This document shows positions 9,514 to 21,819 of a stretch of DNA of 64,000 nucleotides, in pieces. The position numbers and the translations under genes were made by a program. The DNA is from Ricordea florida. Its lineage: Eukaryota > Cnidaria > Anthozoa > Corallimorpharia > Ricordeidae. Within the stretch, counting starts at the first letter, position 1; every line of letters starts with the position of its first letter. Below the pieces are notes generated by a model. The model made no database searches, had not been told where the DNA came from, and worked only from the letters and a program-made list of their open reading frames with translations. The stretch spans positions 22,264,061-22,328,060 of the forward strand of contig OX453281.1 in assembly GCA_949710005.1 (NCBI GenBank). The letters are read 5' to 3'.

Positions 9514-11337
9514 GTGCGACTTGTATTTCTCATTTTGCAGCCTTCCGAAGTTTGCCCAAAAAATCGTCCATTTTTGGAAATTTTCCTATGGTCCCCCCTT
9601 TGCTGTTTTGCCAAAAATGGCCATTTTCGACACTATATAAAAACTTGCAATTTCTCTTCTAATTCGTCTTTTTTCGTGCGGTTTTTTGCATTGTAACAAT
9701 TTATGATAGTTACGCTTTCAATCCATACTAATTAGGGTATTGTGCGACTTGTATTTCTCATTTTGCAGCCTTCCGAAGTTTGCCCAAAAAATCGTCCATT
9801 TTTGGAAATTTTCCTATGGTCCCCCCTTTGCTGTTTTGCAAAAAATGGTTATTTTTGACACTATATAAAAACTTGCTCTTTCTCTTCTAATACGTCTTTC
9901 TTCATGCGGTGTTTTGCATCTTAAGAATTCATGATAGTTACGCTTTTAATCCATACAAATTAGGGTATTGTGCGACTTGTATTTCTCATTTTGCAGCCTT
10001 TTGAAAATTGCCTAAAAAATCGTCCATTTTTGAAAATTTTCCTATGGTCCCCCCTTTGCTATTTTGCCAAAAATGGCCATTTTCGACACTATATAAAAAC
10101 TTGAAATTTCTCTTCTAATACGTCTTTTTTCGTGCGGTGGTTTGCATTGTAACAATTTATGATAGTTACGCTTTCAATCCATACTAATTAGGGTATTGTG
10201 CGACTTGTATTTCTCATTTTGCAGCCTTCCGAAGTTTGCCCAAAAAATCGTCCATTGTTGGAAATTTTCCTATGGTCCCCTATTTGCTGGTTTGCCAAAC
10301 ATGGCCATTTTCGACACTATATAAAAACTTGCAATTTCTCTTCTAATACGTCTTTTTTCGTGCGGTTTTCTGCATTGTAACAATTTATGAGAGTTACGCT
10401 TTCAATCCATACTAATTAGGGTATTGTACGACTTGTATTTCTCATTTTGCAGCCTTCCGAAGTTTGCCAGAAAAATCGTCCATTTTTGGAAACTCTCCTA
10501 TGGTCCCCCCTTTGCTGTTTTGCCAAAAATTGCCATTTTCGACACTATATAAAAACTTTCTCTTTCTCTTCTAATACGTCTTTTTTCGTGCGGTGGTTTG
10601 CATTGTAACAATTTATGATAGTTACGCTTTCAATCCATACTAATTAGGGTATTGTGCGACTTGTATTTCTCATTTTGCAGCCTTCCGAAGTTTGCCCAAA
10701 AAATCGTCCATTGTTGGAAATTTTCCTATGGTCCCCTATTTGCTGGTTTGCCAAAAATGGCCATTTTCGACACTATATAAAAACTTGCAATTTCTCTTTT
10801 AATACGTCTTTTTTCGTGCGGTTTTTTGCATTGTAACAATTTATGATAGTTACGCTTTCAATCCATACTAATTAGGGTATTGTGCGTTTTGTATTTCTCA
10901 TTTTGCAGCCTTCCGAAGTTTGCCCAAAAAATCGTCCATTTTTGGAAATTTTCCTATGGTCCCCCCTTTGCATTTTTGCCAAAAATGGCCATTTTCGACA
11001 CTATATAAAAACTTGAAATTTCTCTTCTAATACGTCTTTTTTCGTGCGGTGGTTTGCATTGTAACAATGTATGATAGTTACGCTTTCAATCCATACTAAT
11101 TAGGGTATTGTGCGACTTGTATTTCTCATTTTGCAGCCTTCCGAAGTTTGCCCAAAAAATCGTCCATTTTCTGAAATTTTCCTATGGTCCCCCCTTTGCT
11201 GTTTTGCAAAAAATGGTTATTTTTGACACTATATAAAAACTTGCTCTTTCTCTTCTAATACGTCTTTCTTCATGCGGTGTTTTGCATCTTAAGAATTCAT
11301 GATAGTTACGCTTTTAATCCATACAAATTAGGGTATT
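9514..11337 (+). repeat. Transition region with non-canonical monomer order
   Basis: The order is A' B C D' (E head with C-like tail) D (variant C) B. The monomer at 10882 begins GTGCGTTTTG and carries CTTTGCATTTTTGCC. The one at 11110 carries CCATTTTCTGAAAT. None of these private forms recurs in the next block, so this looks like older sequence just outside the amplified region. Confidence 0.7.
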
Positions 11338-14300
11338 GTGCGACTTGTATTTCTCATTTTGCAGCCTTTTGAAAATTGCCCAAAAAATCGTCCATTTTTG
11401 AAAATTTTCCTATGGTCCCCCCTTTGCTATTTTGCCAAAAATGGCCATTTTCGACACTATATAAAAACTTGAAATTTCTCTTCTAATACGTCTTTTTTCG
11501 TGCGGTGGTTTGCATTGTAACAATTTATGATAGTTACGCTTTCAATCCATACTAATTAGGGTATTGTGCGACTTGTATTTCTCATTTTGCAGCCTTCCGA
11601 AGTTTGCCCAAAAAATCGTCCATTGTTGGAAATTTTCCTATGGTCCCCTATTTGCTGGTTTGCCAAACATGGCCATTTTCGACACTATATAAAAACTTGC
11701 AATTTCTCTTCTAATACGTCTTTTTTCGTGCGGTTTTCTGCATTGTAACAATTTATGAGAGTTACGCTTTCAATCCATACTAATTAGGGTATTGTACGAC
11801 TTGTATTTCTCATTTTGCAGCCTTCCGAAGTTTGCCAGAAAAATCGTCCATTTTTGGAAACTTTCCTATGGTCCCCCCTTTGCTGTTTTGCCAAAAATGG
11901 CCATTTTCGACACTATATAAAAACTTTCTCTTTCTCTTCTAATACGTCTTTTTCATGCGGTTTTTTGCATTGTAACAATTTATGATAGTTACGCTTTCAA
12001 TCCATACTAATTAGGGTATTGTGCGACTTGTATTTCTCATTTTGCAGCCTTGCGAAGTTTGCCCAAAAAATCGTCCATTTTTGGAAATTTTCCTATGGTC
12101 CCCCCTTTGCTGTTTTGCCAAAAATGGCCATTTTCGACACTATATAAAAACTTGCAATTTCTCTTCTAATTCGTCTTTTTTCGTTCGGTTTTTTGCATTG
12201 TAACAATTTATGATAGTTACGCTTTCAATCCATACTAATTAGGGTATTGTGCGACTTGTATTTCTCATTTTGCAGCCTTCCGAAGTTTGCCCAAAAAATC
12301 GTCCATTTTTGGAAATTTTCCTATGGTCCCCCCTTTGCTGTTTTGCAAAAAATTGTTATTTTTGACACTATATAAAAACTTGCTCTTTCTCTTCTAATAC
12401 GTCTTTCTTCATGCGGTGTTTTGCATCTTAAGAATTCATGATAGTTACGCTTTTAATCCATACAAATTAGGGTATTGTGCGACTTGTATTTCTCATTTTG
12501 CAGCCTTTTGAAAATTGCCCAAAAACTCGTCCATTTTTGGAAATTTTCCTATGGTCCCCCCTTTGCTATTTTGCCAAAAATGGCCATTTTCGACACTATA
12601 TAAAAACTTGAATTTCTCTTCTAATACGTCTTTTTTCGTGCGGTGGTTTGCATTGTAACAATTTATGATAGTTACGCTTTCAATCCATACTAATTAGGGT
12701 ATTGTGCGACTTGTATTTCTCATTTTGCAGCCTTCCGAAGTTTGCCCAAAAAATCGTCCATTTTTTGAAATTTTCCTATGGTCCCCCCTTTGCTGTTTTG
12801 CAAAAAATGGTTATTTTTGACACTATATAAAAACTTGCTCTTTCTCTTCTAATACGTCTTTCTTCATGCGGTGTTTTGCATCTTAAGAATTCATGATAGT
12901 TACGCTTTTAATCCATACAAATAAGGGTATTGTGCGACTTGTATTTCTCATTTTGCAGCCTTTTGAAAATTGCCCAAAAAATCGTCCATTTTTGAAAATT
13001 TTCCTATGGTCCCCCCTTTGCTATTTTGCCAAAAATGGCCATTTTCGACACTATATAAAAACTTGAAATTTCTCTTCTAATACGTCTTTTTTCGTGCGGT
13101 GGTTTGCATTGTAACAATTTATGATAGTTACGCTTTCAATCCATACTAATTAGGGTATTGTGCGACTTGTATTTCTCATTTTGCAGCATTCCGAAGTTTG
13201 CCCAAAAAATCGTCCGTTTTTGGAAATTTTCCTATGGTCCCCCCTTTGATGTTTTGCCAAAAATGGCCATTTTCGACACTATATAAAAACTTGCAATTTC
13301 TCTTCTAATTCGTCTTTTTTCGTGCGGTTTTTTGCATTGTAACAATTTATGATAGTTACGCTTTCAATCCATACTAATTAGGGTATTGTGCGACTTGTAT
13401 TTCTCATTTTGCAGCCTTCCGAAGTTTGCCCAAAAAATCGTCCATTTTTGGAAATTTTCCTATGGTCCCCCCTTTGCTGTTTTGCAAAAAATTGTTATTT
13501 TTGACACTATATAAAAACTTGCTCTTTCTCTTCTAATACGTCTTTCTTCATGCGGTGTTTTGCATCTTAAGAATTCATGATAGTTACGCTTTTAATCCAT
13601 ACAAATTAGGGTATTGTGCGACTTGTATTTCTCATTTTGCAGCCTTTTGAAAATTGCCCAAAAACTCGTCCATTTTTGGAAATTTTCCTATGGTCCCCCC
13701 TTTGCTATTTTGCCAAAAATGGCCATTTTCGACACTATATAAAAACTTGAATTTCTCTTCTAATACGTCTTTTTTCGTGCGGTTGTTTGCATTGTAACAA
13801 TTTATGATAGTTACGCTTTCAATCCATACTAATTAGGGTATTGTGCGACTTGTATTTCTCATTTTGCAGCCTTCCGAAGTTTGCCCAAAAAATCGTCCAT
13901 TTTTTGAAATTTTCCTATGGTCCCCCCTTTGCTGTTTTGCAAAAAATGGTTATTTTTGACACTATATAAAAACTTGCTCTTTCTCTTCTAATACGTCTTT
14001 CTTCATGCGGTGTTTTGCATCTTAAGAATTCATGATAGTTACGCTTTTAATCCATACAAATAAGGGTATTGTGCGACTTGTATTTCTCATTTTGCAGCCT
14101 TTTGAAAATTGCCCAAAAAATCGTCCATTTTTGAAAATTTTCCTATGGTCCCCCCTTTGCTATTTTGCCAAAAATGGCCATTTTCGACACTATATAAAAA
14201 CTTGAAATTTCTCTTCTAATACGTCTTTTTTCGTGCGGTGGTTTGCATTGTAACAATTTATGATAGTTACGCTTTCAATCCATACTAATTAGGGTATTGT

Positions 14301-15666
14301 GCGACTTGTATTTCTCATTTTGCAGCATTCCGAAGTTTGCCCAAAAAATCGTCCATTGTTGGAAATTTTCCTATGGTCCCCTATTTGCTGTTTTGCCAAA
14401 AATGGCCATTTTCGACACTATATAAAAACTTTCTCTTTCTCTTCTAATACGTCTTTTTTCATGCGGTTTTTTGCATTGTAACAATTTATGATAGTTACGC
14501 TTTCAATCCATACTAATTAGGGTATTGTGCGACTTGTATTTCTCATTTTGCAGCCTTCCGAAGTTTGCCCAAAAAATCGTCCATTTTTTGAAATTTTCCT
14601 ATGGTCCCCCCTTTGCTGTTTTGCAAAAAATGGTTATTTTTGACACTATATAAAAACTTGCTCTTTCTCTTCTAATACGTCTTTCTTCATGCGGTGTTTT
14701 GCATCTTAAGAATTCATGATAGTTACGCTTTTAATCCATACAAATAAGGGTATTGTGCGACTTGTATTTCTCATTTTGCAGCCTTTTGAAAATTGCCCAA
14801 AAAATCGTCCATTTTTGAAAATTTTCCTATGGTCCCCCCTTTGCTATTTTGCCAAAAATGGCCATTTTCGACACTATATAAAAACTTGAAATTTCTCTTC
14901 TAATACGTCTTTTTTCGTGCGGTGGTTTGCATTGTAACAATTTATGATAGTTACGCTTTCAATCCATACTAATTAGGGTATTGTGCGACTTGTATTTCTC
15001 ATTTTGCAGCATTCCGAAGTTTGCCCAAAAAATCGTCCATTGTTGGAAATTTTCCTATGGTCCCCTATTTGCTGGTTTGCCAAAAATGGCCATTTTCGAC
15101 ACTATATAAAAACTTGCAATTTCTCTTCTAATACGTCTTTTTTCGTGCGGTTTTTTGCATTGTAACAATTTATGATAGTTACGCTTTGAATCCATACTAA
15201 TTAGGGTATTGTACGAATTGTATTTCTCATTTTGCAGCCTTCCGAAGTTTGCCAGAAAAATCGTCCATTTTTGGAAACTTTCCTATGGTCCCCCCTTTGC
15301 TGTTTTGCCAAAAATGGCCATTTTAGACACTATTAAAAAACTTGCCATTTCTCTTCTAATACGTCTTTTTTCGTGCGGTTTTTTGCATTGTAACAATTTA
15401 TGATAGCTACGCTTTCAATCCATGCTAATTAGGGTATTGTGCGACTTGTATTTCTCATTTTGCAGCCTTCCGAAGTTTGCCCAAAAAATCGTCCATTGTT
15501 GGAAATTTTCCTATGGTCCCCTATTTGCTGGTTTGCCAAAAATGGCCATTTTCGACACTATATAAAAACTTGCAATTTCTCTTCTAATACGTCTTTTTTC
15601 GTGCGGTTTTTTGCATTGTAACAATTTATGAGAGTTACGCTTTGAATCCATACTAATTAGGGTATT
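11338..15666 (+). repeat. 19-monomer segment, copy 1 (C D' E/F A B C B C A B C B C D/F B C D E D)
   Basis: It matches 16579-20907 at every diagnostic position I compared, at an offset of 5,241 bp (23 monomers minus 3 bp). Shared rarities include the GCGAAG/CGTTCGG type A, CGTCCGTTTTTGG with TTTGATG in another A, 227-bp C monomers lacking one A, and a D/F hybrid at 14299. Both copies are 4,329 bp long. Confidence 0.88.
14299..14526 (+). repeat. D/F hybrid monomer
   Basis: The head is D (CCATTGTTGG, CCCCTATTTGCTG) and the tail is F (TTTCTCTTTCTC, TTTTTTCATGCGG). The switch is at about position 93, because GCTGTTTTGCC already differs from D's GCTGGTTTGCC. It was copied to 19540 and 22731. A second D/F hybrid at 54877 and 58981 retains GCTGGTTT and so switches later, which indicates an independent event. 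Confidence 0.82.
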
Positions 15667-16578
15667 GTACGACTTGTATTTCTCATTTTGCAGCCTTCCG
15701 AAGTTTGCCAGAAAAATCGTCCATTTTTGGAAACTTTCCTATGGTCCCCCCTTTGCTGTTTTGCCAAAAATGGCCATTTTAGACACTATTAAAAAACTTG
15801 CCATTTCTCTTCTAATACGTCTTTTTTCGTGCGGTTTTTTGCATTGTAACAATTTATGATAGTTACACTTTCAATGCATGCTAATTAGGGTATTGTGCGA
15901 CTTGTATTTCTCATTTTGCAGCCTTGCGAATTTTGACCAAATAATCGCCCATTTTTTAAAATTTTCCTATGGTCCCCCATTTGCTGTTTTGCCAAAAATG
16001 GCCATTTTCGACACTATATAAAAACTTTCTCTTTCTCTTCTAATACGTCTTTTTTCATGCGGTTTTTTGCATTGTAACAATTTATGATAGTTACGCTTTC
16101 AATCCATACTAATTAGGGTATTGTGCGACTTGTATTTCTCATTTTGCAGCCTTCCGAAGTTTGCCCAAAAAATCGTCCATTTTTGGAAATTTTCCTATGG
16201 TCCCCCCTTTGCTGTTTTGCCAAAAATGGCCATTTTCGACACTATATAAAAACTTGCAATTTCTCTTCTAATTCGTCTTTTTTCGTGCGGTTTTTTGCAT
16301 TGTAACAATTTATGATAGTTACGCTTTCAATCCATACTAATTAGGGTATTGTGCGACTTGTATTTCTCATTTTGCAGCCTTCCGAAGTTTGCCCAAAAAA
16401 TCGTCCATTTTTGGAAATTTTCCTATGGTCCCCCCTTTGCTGTTTTGCAAAAAATGGTTATTTTTGACACTATATAAAAACTTGCTCTTTCTCTTCTAAT
16501 ACGTCTTTCTTCATGCGGTGTTTTGCATCTTAAGAATTCATGATAGTTACGCTTTTAATCCATACAAATTAGGGTATT
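15667..16578 (+). repeat. E-F-A'-B linker between the two 19-monomer copies
   Basis: Four monomers at 15667, 15895, 16123 and 16351. The F has six T before AAAATTTTCC, like those at 5639 and 9286. Together with the following C, D' and E/F monomers this resembles the region from 9286, so the linker is probably ancestral sequence captured between duplicated blocks. Confidence 0.7.
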
Positions 16579-19500
16579 GTGCGACTTGTATTTCTCATTT
16601 TGCAGCCTTTTGAAAATTGCCCAAAAAATCGTCCATTTTTGAAAATTTTCCTATGGTCCCCCCTTTGCTATTTTGCCAAAAATGGCCATTTTCGACACTA
16701 TATAAAAACTTGAAATTTCTCTTCTAATACGTCTTTTTTCGTGCGGTGGTTTGCATTGTAACAATTTATGATAGTTACGCTTTCAATCCATACTAATTAG
16801 GGTATTGTGCGACTTGTATTTCTCATTTTGCAGCCTTCCGAAGTTTGCCCAAAAAATCGTCCATTGTTGGAAATTTTCCTATGGTCCCCTATTTGCTGGT
16901 TTGCCAAACATGGCCATTTTCGACACTATATAAAAACTTGCAATTTCTCTTCTAATACGTCTTTTTTCGTGCGGTTTTCTGCATTGTAACAATTTATGAG
17001 AGTTACGCTTTCAATCCATACTAATTAGGGTATTGTACGACTTGTATTTCTCATTTTGCAGCCTTCCGAAGTTTGCCAGAAAAATCGTCCATTTTTGGAA
17101 ACTTTCCTATGGTCCCCCCTTTGCTGTTTTGCCAAAAATGGCCATTTTCGACACTATATAAAAACTTTCTCTTTCTCTTCTAATACGTCTTTTTCATGCG
17201 GTTTTTTGCATTGTAACAATTTATGATAGTTACGCTTTCAATCCATACTAATTAGGGTATTGTGCGACTTGTATTTCTCATTTTGCAGCCTTGCGAAGTT
17301 TGCCCAAAAAATCGTCCATTTTTGGAAATTTTCCTATGGTCCCCCCTTTGCTGTTTTGCCAAAAATGGCCATTTTCGACACTATATAAAAACTTGCAATT
17401 TCTCTTCTAATTCGTCTTTTTTCGTTCGGTTTTTTGCATTGTAACAATTTATGATAGTTACGCTTTCAATCCATACTAATTAGGGTATTGTGCGACTTGT
17501 ATTTCTCATTTTGCAGCCTTCCGAAGTTTGCCCAAAAAATCGTCCATTTTTGGAAATTTTCCTATGGTCCCCCCTTTGCTGTTTTGCAAAAAATTGTTAT
17601 TTTTGACACTATATAAAAACTTGCTCTTTCTCTTCTAATACGTCTTTCTTCATGCGGTGTTTTGCATCTTAAGAATTCATGATAGTTACGCTTTTAATCC
17701 ATACAAATTAGGGTATTGTGCGACTTGTATTTCTCATTTTGCAGCCTTTTGAAAATTGCCCAAAAACTCGTCCATTTTTGGAAATTTTCCTATGGTCCCC
17801 CCTTTGCTATTTTGCCAAAAATGGCCATTTTCGACACTATATAAAAACTTGAATTTCTCTTCTAATACGTCTTTTTTCGTGCGGTGGTTTGCATTGTAAC
17901 AATTTATGATAGTTACGCTTTCAATCCATACTAATTAGGGTATTGTGCGACTTGTATTTCTCATTTTGCAGCCTTCCGAAGTTTGCCCAAAAAATCGTCC
18001 ATTTTTTGAAATTTTCCTATGGTCCCCCCTTTGCTGTTTTGCAAAAAATGGTTATTTTTGACACTATATAAAAACTTGCTCTTTCTCTTCTAATACGTCT
18101 TTCTTCATGCGGTGTTTTGCATCTTAAGAATTCATGATAGTTACGCTTTTAATCCATACAAATAAGGGTATTGTGCGACTTGTATTTCTCATTTTGCAGC
18201 CTTTTGAAAATTGCCCAAAAAATCGTCCATTTTTGAAAATTTTCCTATGGTCCCCCCTTTGCTATTTTGCCAAAAATGGCCATTTTCGACACTATATAAA
18301 AACTTGAAATTTCTCTTCTAATACGTCTTTTTTCGTGCGGTGGTTTGCATTGTAACAATTTATGATAGTTACGCTTTCAATCCATACTAATTAGGGTATT
18401 GTGCGACTTGTATTTCTCATTTTGCAGCATTCCGAAGTTTGCCCAAAAAATCGTCCGTTTTTGGAAATTTTCCTATGGTCCCCCCTTTGATGTTTTGCCA
18501 AAAATGGCCATTTTCGACACTATATAAAAACTTGCAATTTCTCTTCTAATTCGTCTTTTTTCGTGCGGTTTTTTGCATTGTAACAATTTATGATAGTTAC
18601 GCTTTCAATCCATACTAATTAGGGTATTGTGCGACTTGTATTTCTCATTTTGCAGCCTTCCGAAGTTTGCCCAAAAAATCGTCCATTTTTGGAAATTTTC
18701 CTATGGTCCCCCCTTTGCTGTTTTGCAAAAAATTGTTATTTTTGACACTATATAAAAACTTGCTCTTTCTCTTCTAATACGTCTTTCTTCATGCGGTGTT
18801 TTGCATCTTAAGAATTCATGATAGTTACGCTTTTAATCCATACAAATTAGGGTATTGTGCGACTTGTATTTCTCATTTTGCAGCCTTTTGAAAATTGCCC
18901 AAAAACTCGTCCATTTTTGGAAATTTTCCTATGGTCCCCCCTTTGCTATTTTGCCAAAAATGGCCATTTTCGACACTATATAAAAACTTGAATTTCTCTT
19001 CTAATACGTCTTTTTTCGTGCGGTTGTTTGCATTGTAACAATTTATGATAGTTACGCTTTCAATCCATACTAATTAGGGTATTGTGCGACTTGTATTTCT
19101 CATTTTGCAGCCTTCCGAAGTTTGCCCAAAAAATCGTCCATTTTTTGAAATTTTCCTATGGTCCCCCCTTTGCTGTTTTGCAAAAAATGGTTATTTTTGA
19201 CACTATATAAAAACTTGCTCTTTCTCTTCTAATACGTCTTTCTTCATGCGGTGTTTTGCATCTTAAGAATTCATGATAGTTACGCTTTTAATCCATACAA
19301 ATAAGGGTATTGTGCGACTTGTATTTCTCATTTTGCAGCCTTTTGAAAATTGCCCAAAAAATCGTCCATTTTTGAAAATTTTCCTATGGTCCCCCCTTTG
19401 CTATTTTGCCAAAAATGGCCATTTTCGACACTATATAAAAACTTGAAATTTCTCTTCTAATACGTCTTTTTTCGTGCGGTGGTTTGCATTGTAACAATTT

Positions 19501-20907
19501 ATGATAGTTACGCTTTCAATCCATACTAATTAGGGTATTGTGCGACTTGTATTTCTCATTTTGCAGCATTCCGAAGTTTGCCCAAAAAATCGTCCATTGT
19601 TGGAAATTTTCCTATGGTCCCCTATTTGCTGTTTTGCCAAAAATGGCCATTTTCGACACTATATAAAAACTTTCTCTTTCTCTTCTAATACGTCTTTTTT
19701 CATGCGGTTTTTTGCATTGTAACAATTTATGATAGTTACGCTTTCAATCCATACTAATTAGGGTATTGTGCGACTTGTATTTCTCATTTTGCAGCCTTCC
19801 GAAGTTTGCCCAAAAAATCGTCCATTTTTTGAAACTTTCCTATGGTCCCCCCTTTGCTGTTTTGCAAAAAATGGTTATTTTTGACACTATATAAAAACTT
19901 GCTCTTTCTCTTCTAATACGTCTTTCTTCATGCGGTGTTTTGCATCTTAAGAATTCATGATAGTTACGCTTTTAATCCATACAAATAAGGGTATTGTGCG
20001 ACTTGTATTTCTCATTTTGCAGCCTTTTGAAAATTGCCCAAAAAATCGTCCATTTTTGAAAATTTTCCTATGGTCCCCCCTTTGCTATTTTGCCAAAAAT
20101 GGCCATTTTCGACACTATATAAAAACTTGAAATTTCTCTTCTAATACGTCTTTTTTCGTGCGGTGGTTTGCATTGTAACAATTTATGATAGTTACGCTTT
20201 CAATCCATACTAATTAGGGTATTGTGCGACTTGTATTTCTCATTTTGCAGCATTCCGAAGTTTGCCCAAAAAATCGTCCATTGTTGGAAATTTTCCTATG
20301 GTCCCCTATTTGCTGGTTTGCCAAAAATGGCCATTTTCGACACTATATAAAAACTTGCAATTTCTCTTCTAATACGTCTTTTTTCGTGCGGTTTTTTGCA
20401 TTGTAACAATTTATGATAGTTACGCTTTGAATCCATACTAATTAGGGTATTGTACGAATTGTATTTCTCATTTTGCAGCCTTCCGAAGTTTGCCAGAAAA
20501 ATCGTCCATTTTTGGAAACTTTCCTATGGTCCCCCCTTTGCTGTTTTGCCAAAAATGGCCATTTTAGACACTATTAAAAAACTTGCCATTTCTCTTCTAA
20601 TACGTCTTTTTTCGTGCGGTTTTTTGCATTGTAACAATTTATGATAGCTACGCTTTCAATCCATGCTAATTAGGGTATTGTGCGACTTGTATTTCTCATT
20701 TTGCAGCCTTCCGAAGTTTGCCCAAAAAATCGTCCATTGTTGGAAATTTTCCTATGGTCCCCTATTTGCTGGTTTGCCAAAAATGGCCATTTTCGACACT
20801 ATATAAAAACTTGCAATTTCTCTTCTAATACGTCTTTTTTCGTGCGGTTTTTTGCATTGTAACAATTTATGAGAGTTACGCTTTGAATCCATACTAATTA
20901 GGGTATT
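16579..20907 (+). repeat. 19-monomer segment, copy 2
   Basis: This is the downstream partner of 11338-15666. One difference is GAAACTTTCC in the B2 monomer at 19768, where copy 1 (14527) has GAAATTTTCC. That change is inherited by the later duplicate at 22959, which orders the events: the 5,241-bp duplication came before the 3,191-bp one. Confidence 0.88.
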
Positions 20908-21819
20908 GTACGAATTGTATTTCTCATTTTGCAGCCTTCCGAAGTTTGCCAGAAAAATCGTCCATTTTTGGAAACTTTCCTATGGTCCCCCCTTTGCTGT
21001 TTTGCCAAAAATGGCCATTTTAGACACTACTAAAAAACTTGCCATTTCTCTTCTAATACGTCTTTTTTCGTGCGGTTTTTTGCATTGTAACAATTTATGA
21101 TAGCTACGCTTTCAATCCATGCTAATTAGGGTATTGTGCGACTTGTATTTCTCATTTTGCAGCCTTCCGAAGTTTGCCCAAAAAATCGTCCATTGTTGGA
21201 AATTTTCCTATGGTCCCCTATTTGCTGGTTTGCCAAAAATGGCCATTTTCGACACTATATAAAAACTTGCAATTTCTCTTCTAATACGTCTTTTTTCGTG
21301 CGGTTTTTTGCATTGTAACAATTTATGAGAGTTACGCTTTCAATCCATACTAATTAGGGTATTGTACGAATTGTATTTCTCATTTTGCAGCCTTCCGAAG
21401 TTTGCCAGAAAAATCGTCCATTTTTGGAAACTTTCCTATGGTCCCCCCTTTGCTGTTTTGCCAAAAATGGCCATTTTAGACACTATTAAAAAACTTGCCA
21501 TTTCTCTTCTAATACGTCTTTTTTCGTGCGGTTTTTTGCATTGTAACAATTTATGATAGCTACGCTTTCAATCCATGCTAATTAGGGTATTGTGCGACTT
21601 GTATTTCTCATTTTGCAGCCTTCCGAAGTTTGACCAAATAATCGCCCATTTTTGAAAATTTTCCTATGGTCCCCCCTTTGCTGTTTTGCCAAAAATGGCC
21701 ATTTTCGACACTATATAAAAACTTTCTCTTTCTCTTCTAATACGTCTTTTTTCATGCGGTTTTTTGCATTGTAACAATTTATGATAGTTACGCTTTCAAT
21801 CCATACTAATTAGGGTATT
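18629..21819 (+). repeat. 14-monomer unit, copy 1 (3,191 bp)
   Basis: The order is B C* B2 C D/F B2 C D E D E D E F', where C* is the 227-bp form. It is directly followed by a second copy of equal length. Shared private markers are GAAACTTTCC in the second B2, CACTACTAAAAAAC in the middle E, and CGGTTGTTTG in C*. Confidence 0.92.
20224..21591 (+). repeat. D-E dimer expanded three times (456-bp period)
   Basis: Three D-E pairs follow one another at 20224, 20680 and 21136. The same triplets lie at 23415-24782 and 25467-26834, and D-E pairs occur twice at 14983-15894 and 27519-28430. The E monomers here have GTACGAATTG (except 15667) and mostly a GATAGCTACG ... CCATGC tail, which is characteristic of this part of the array. 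Confidence 0.9.
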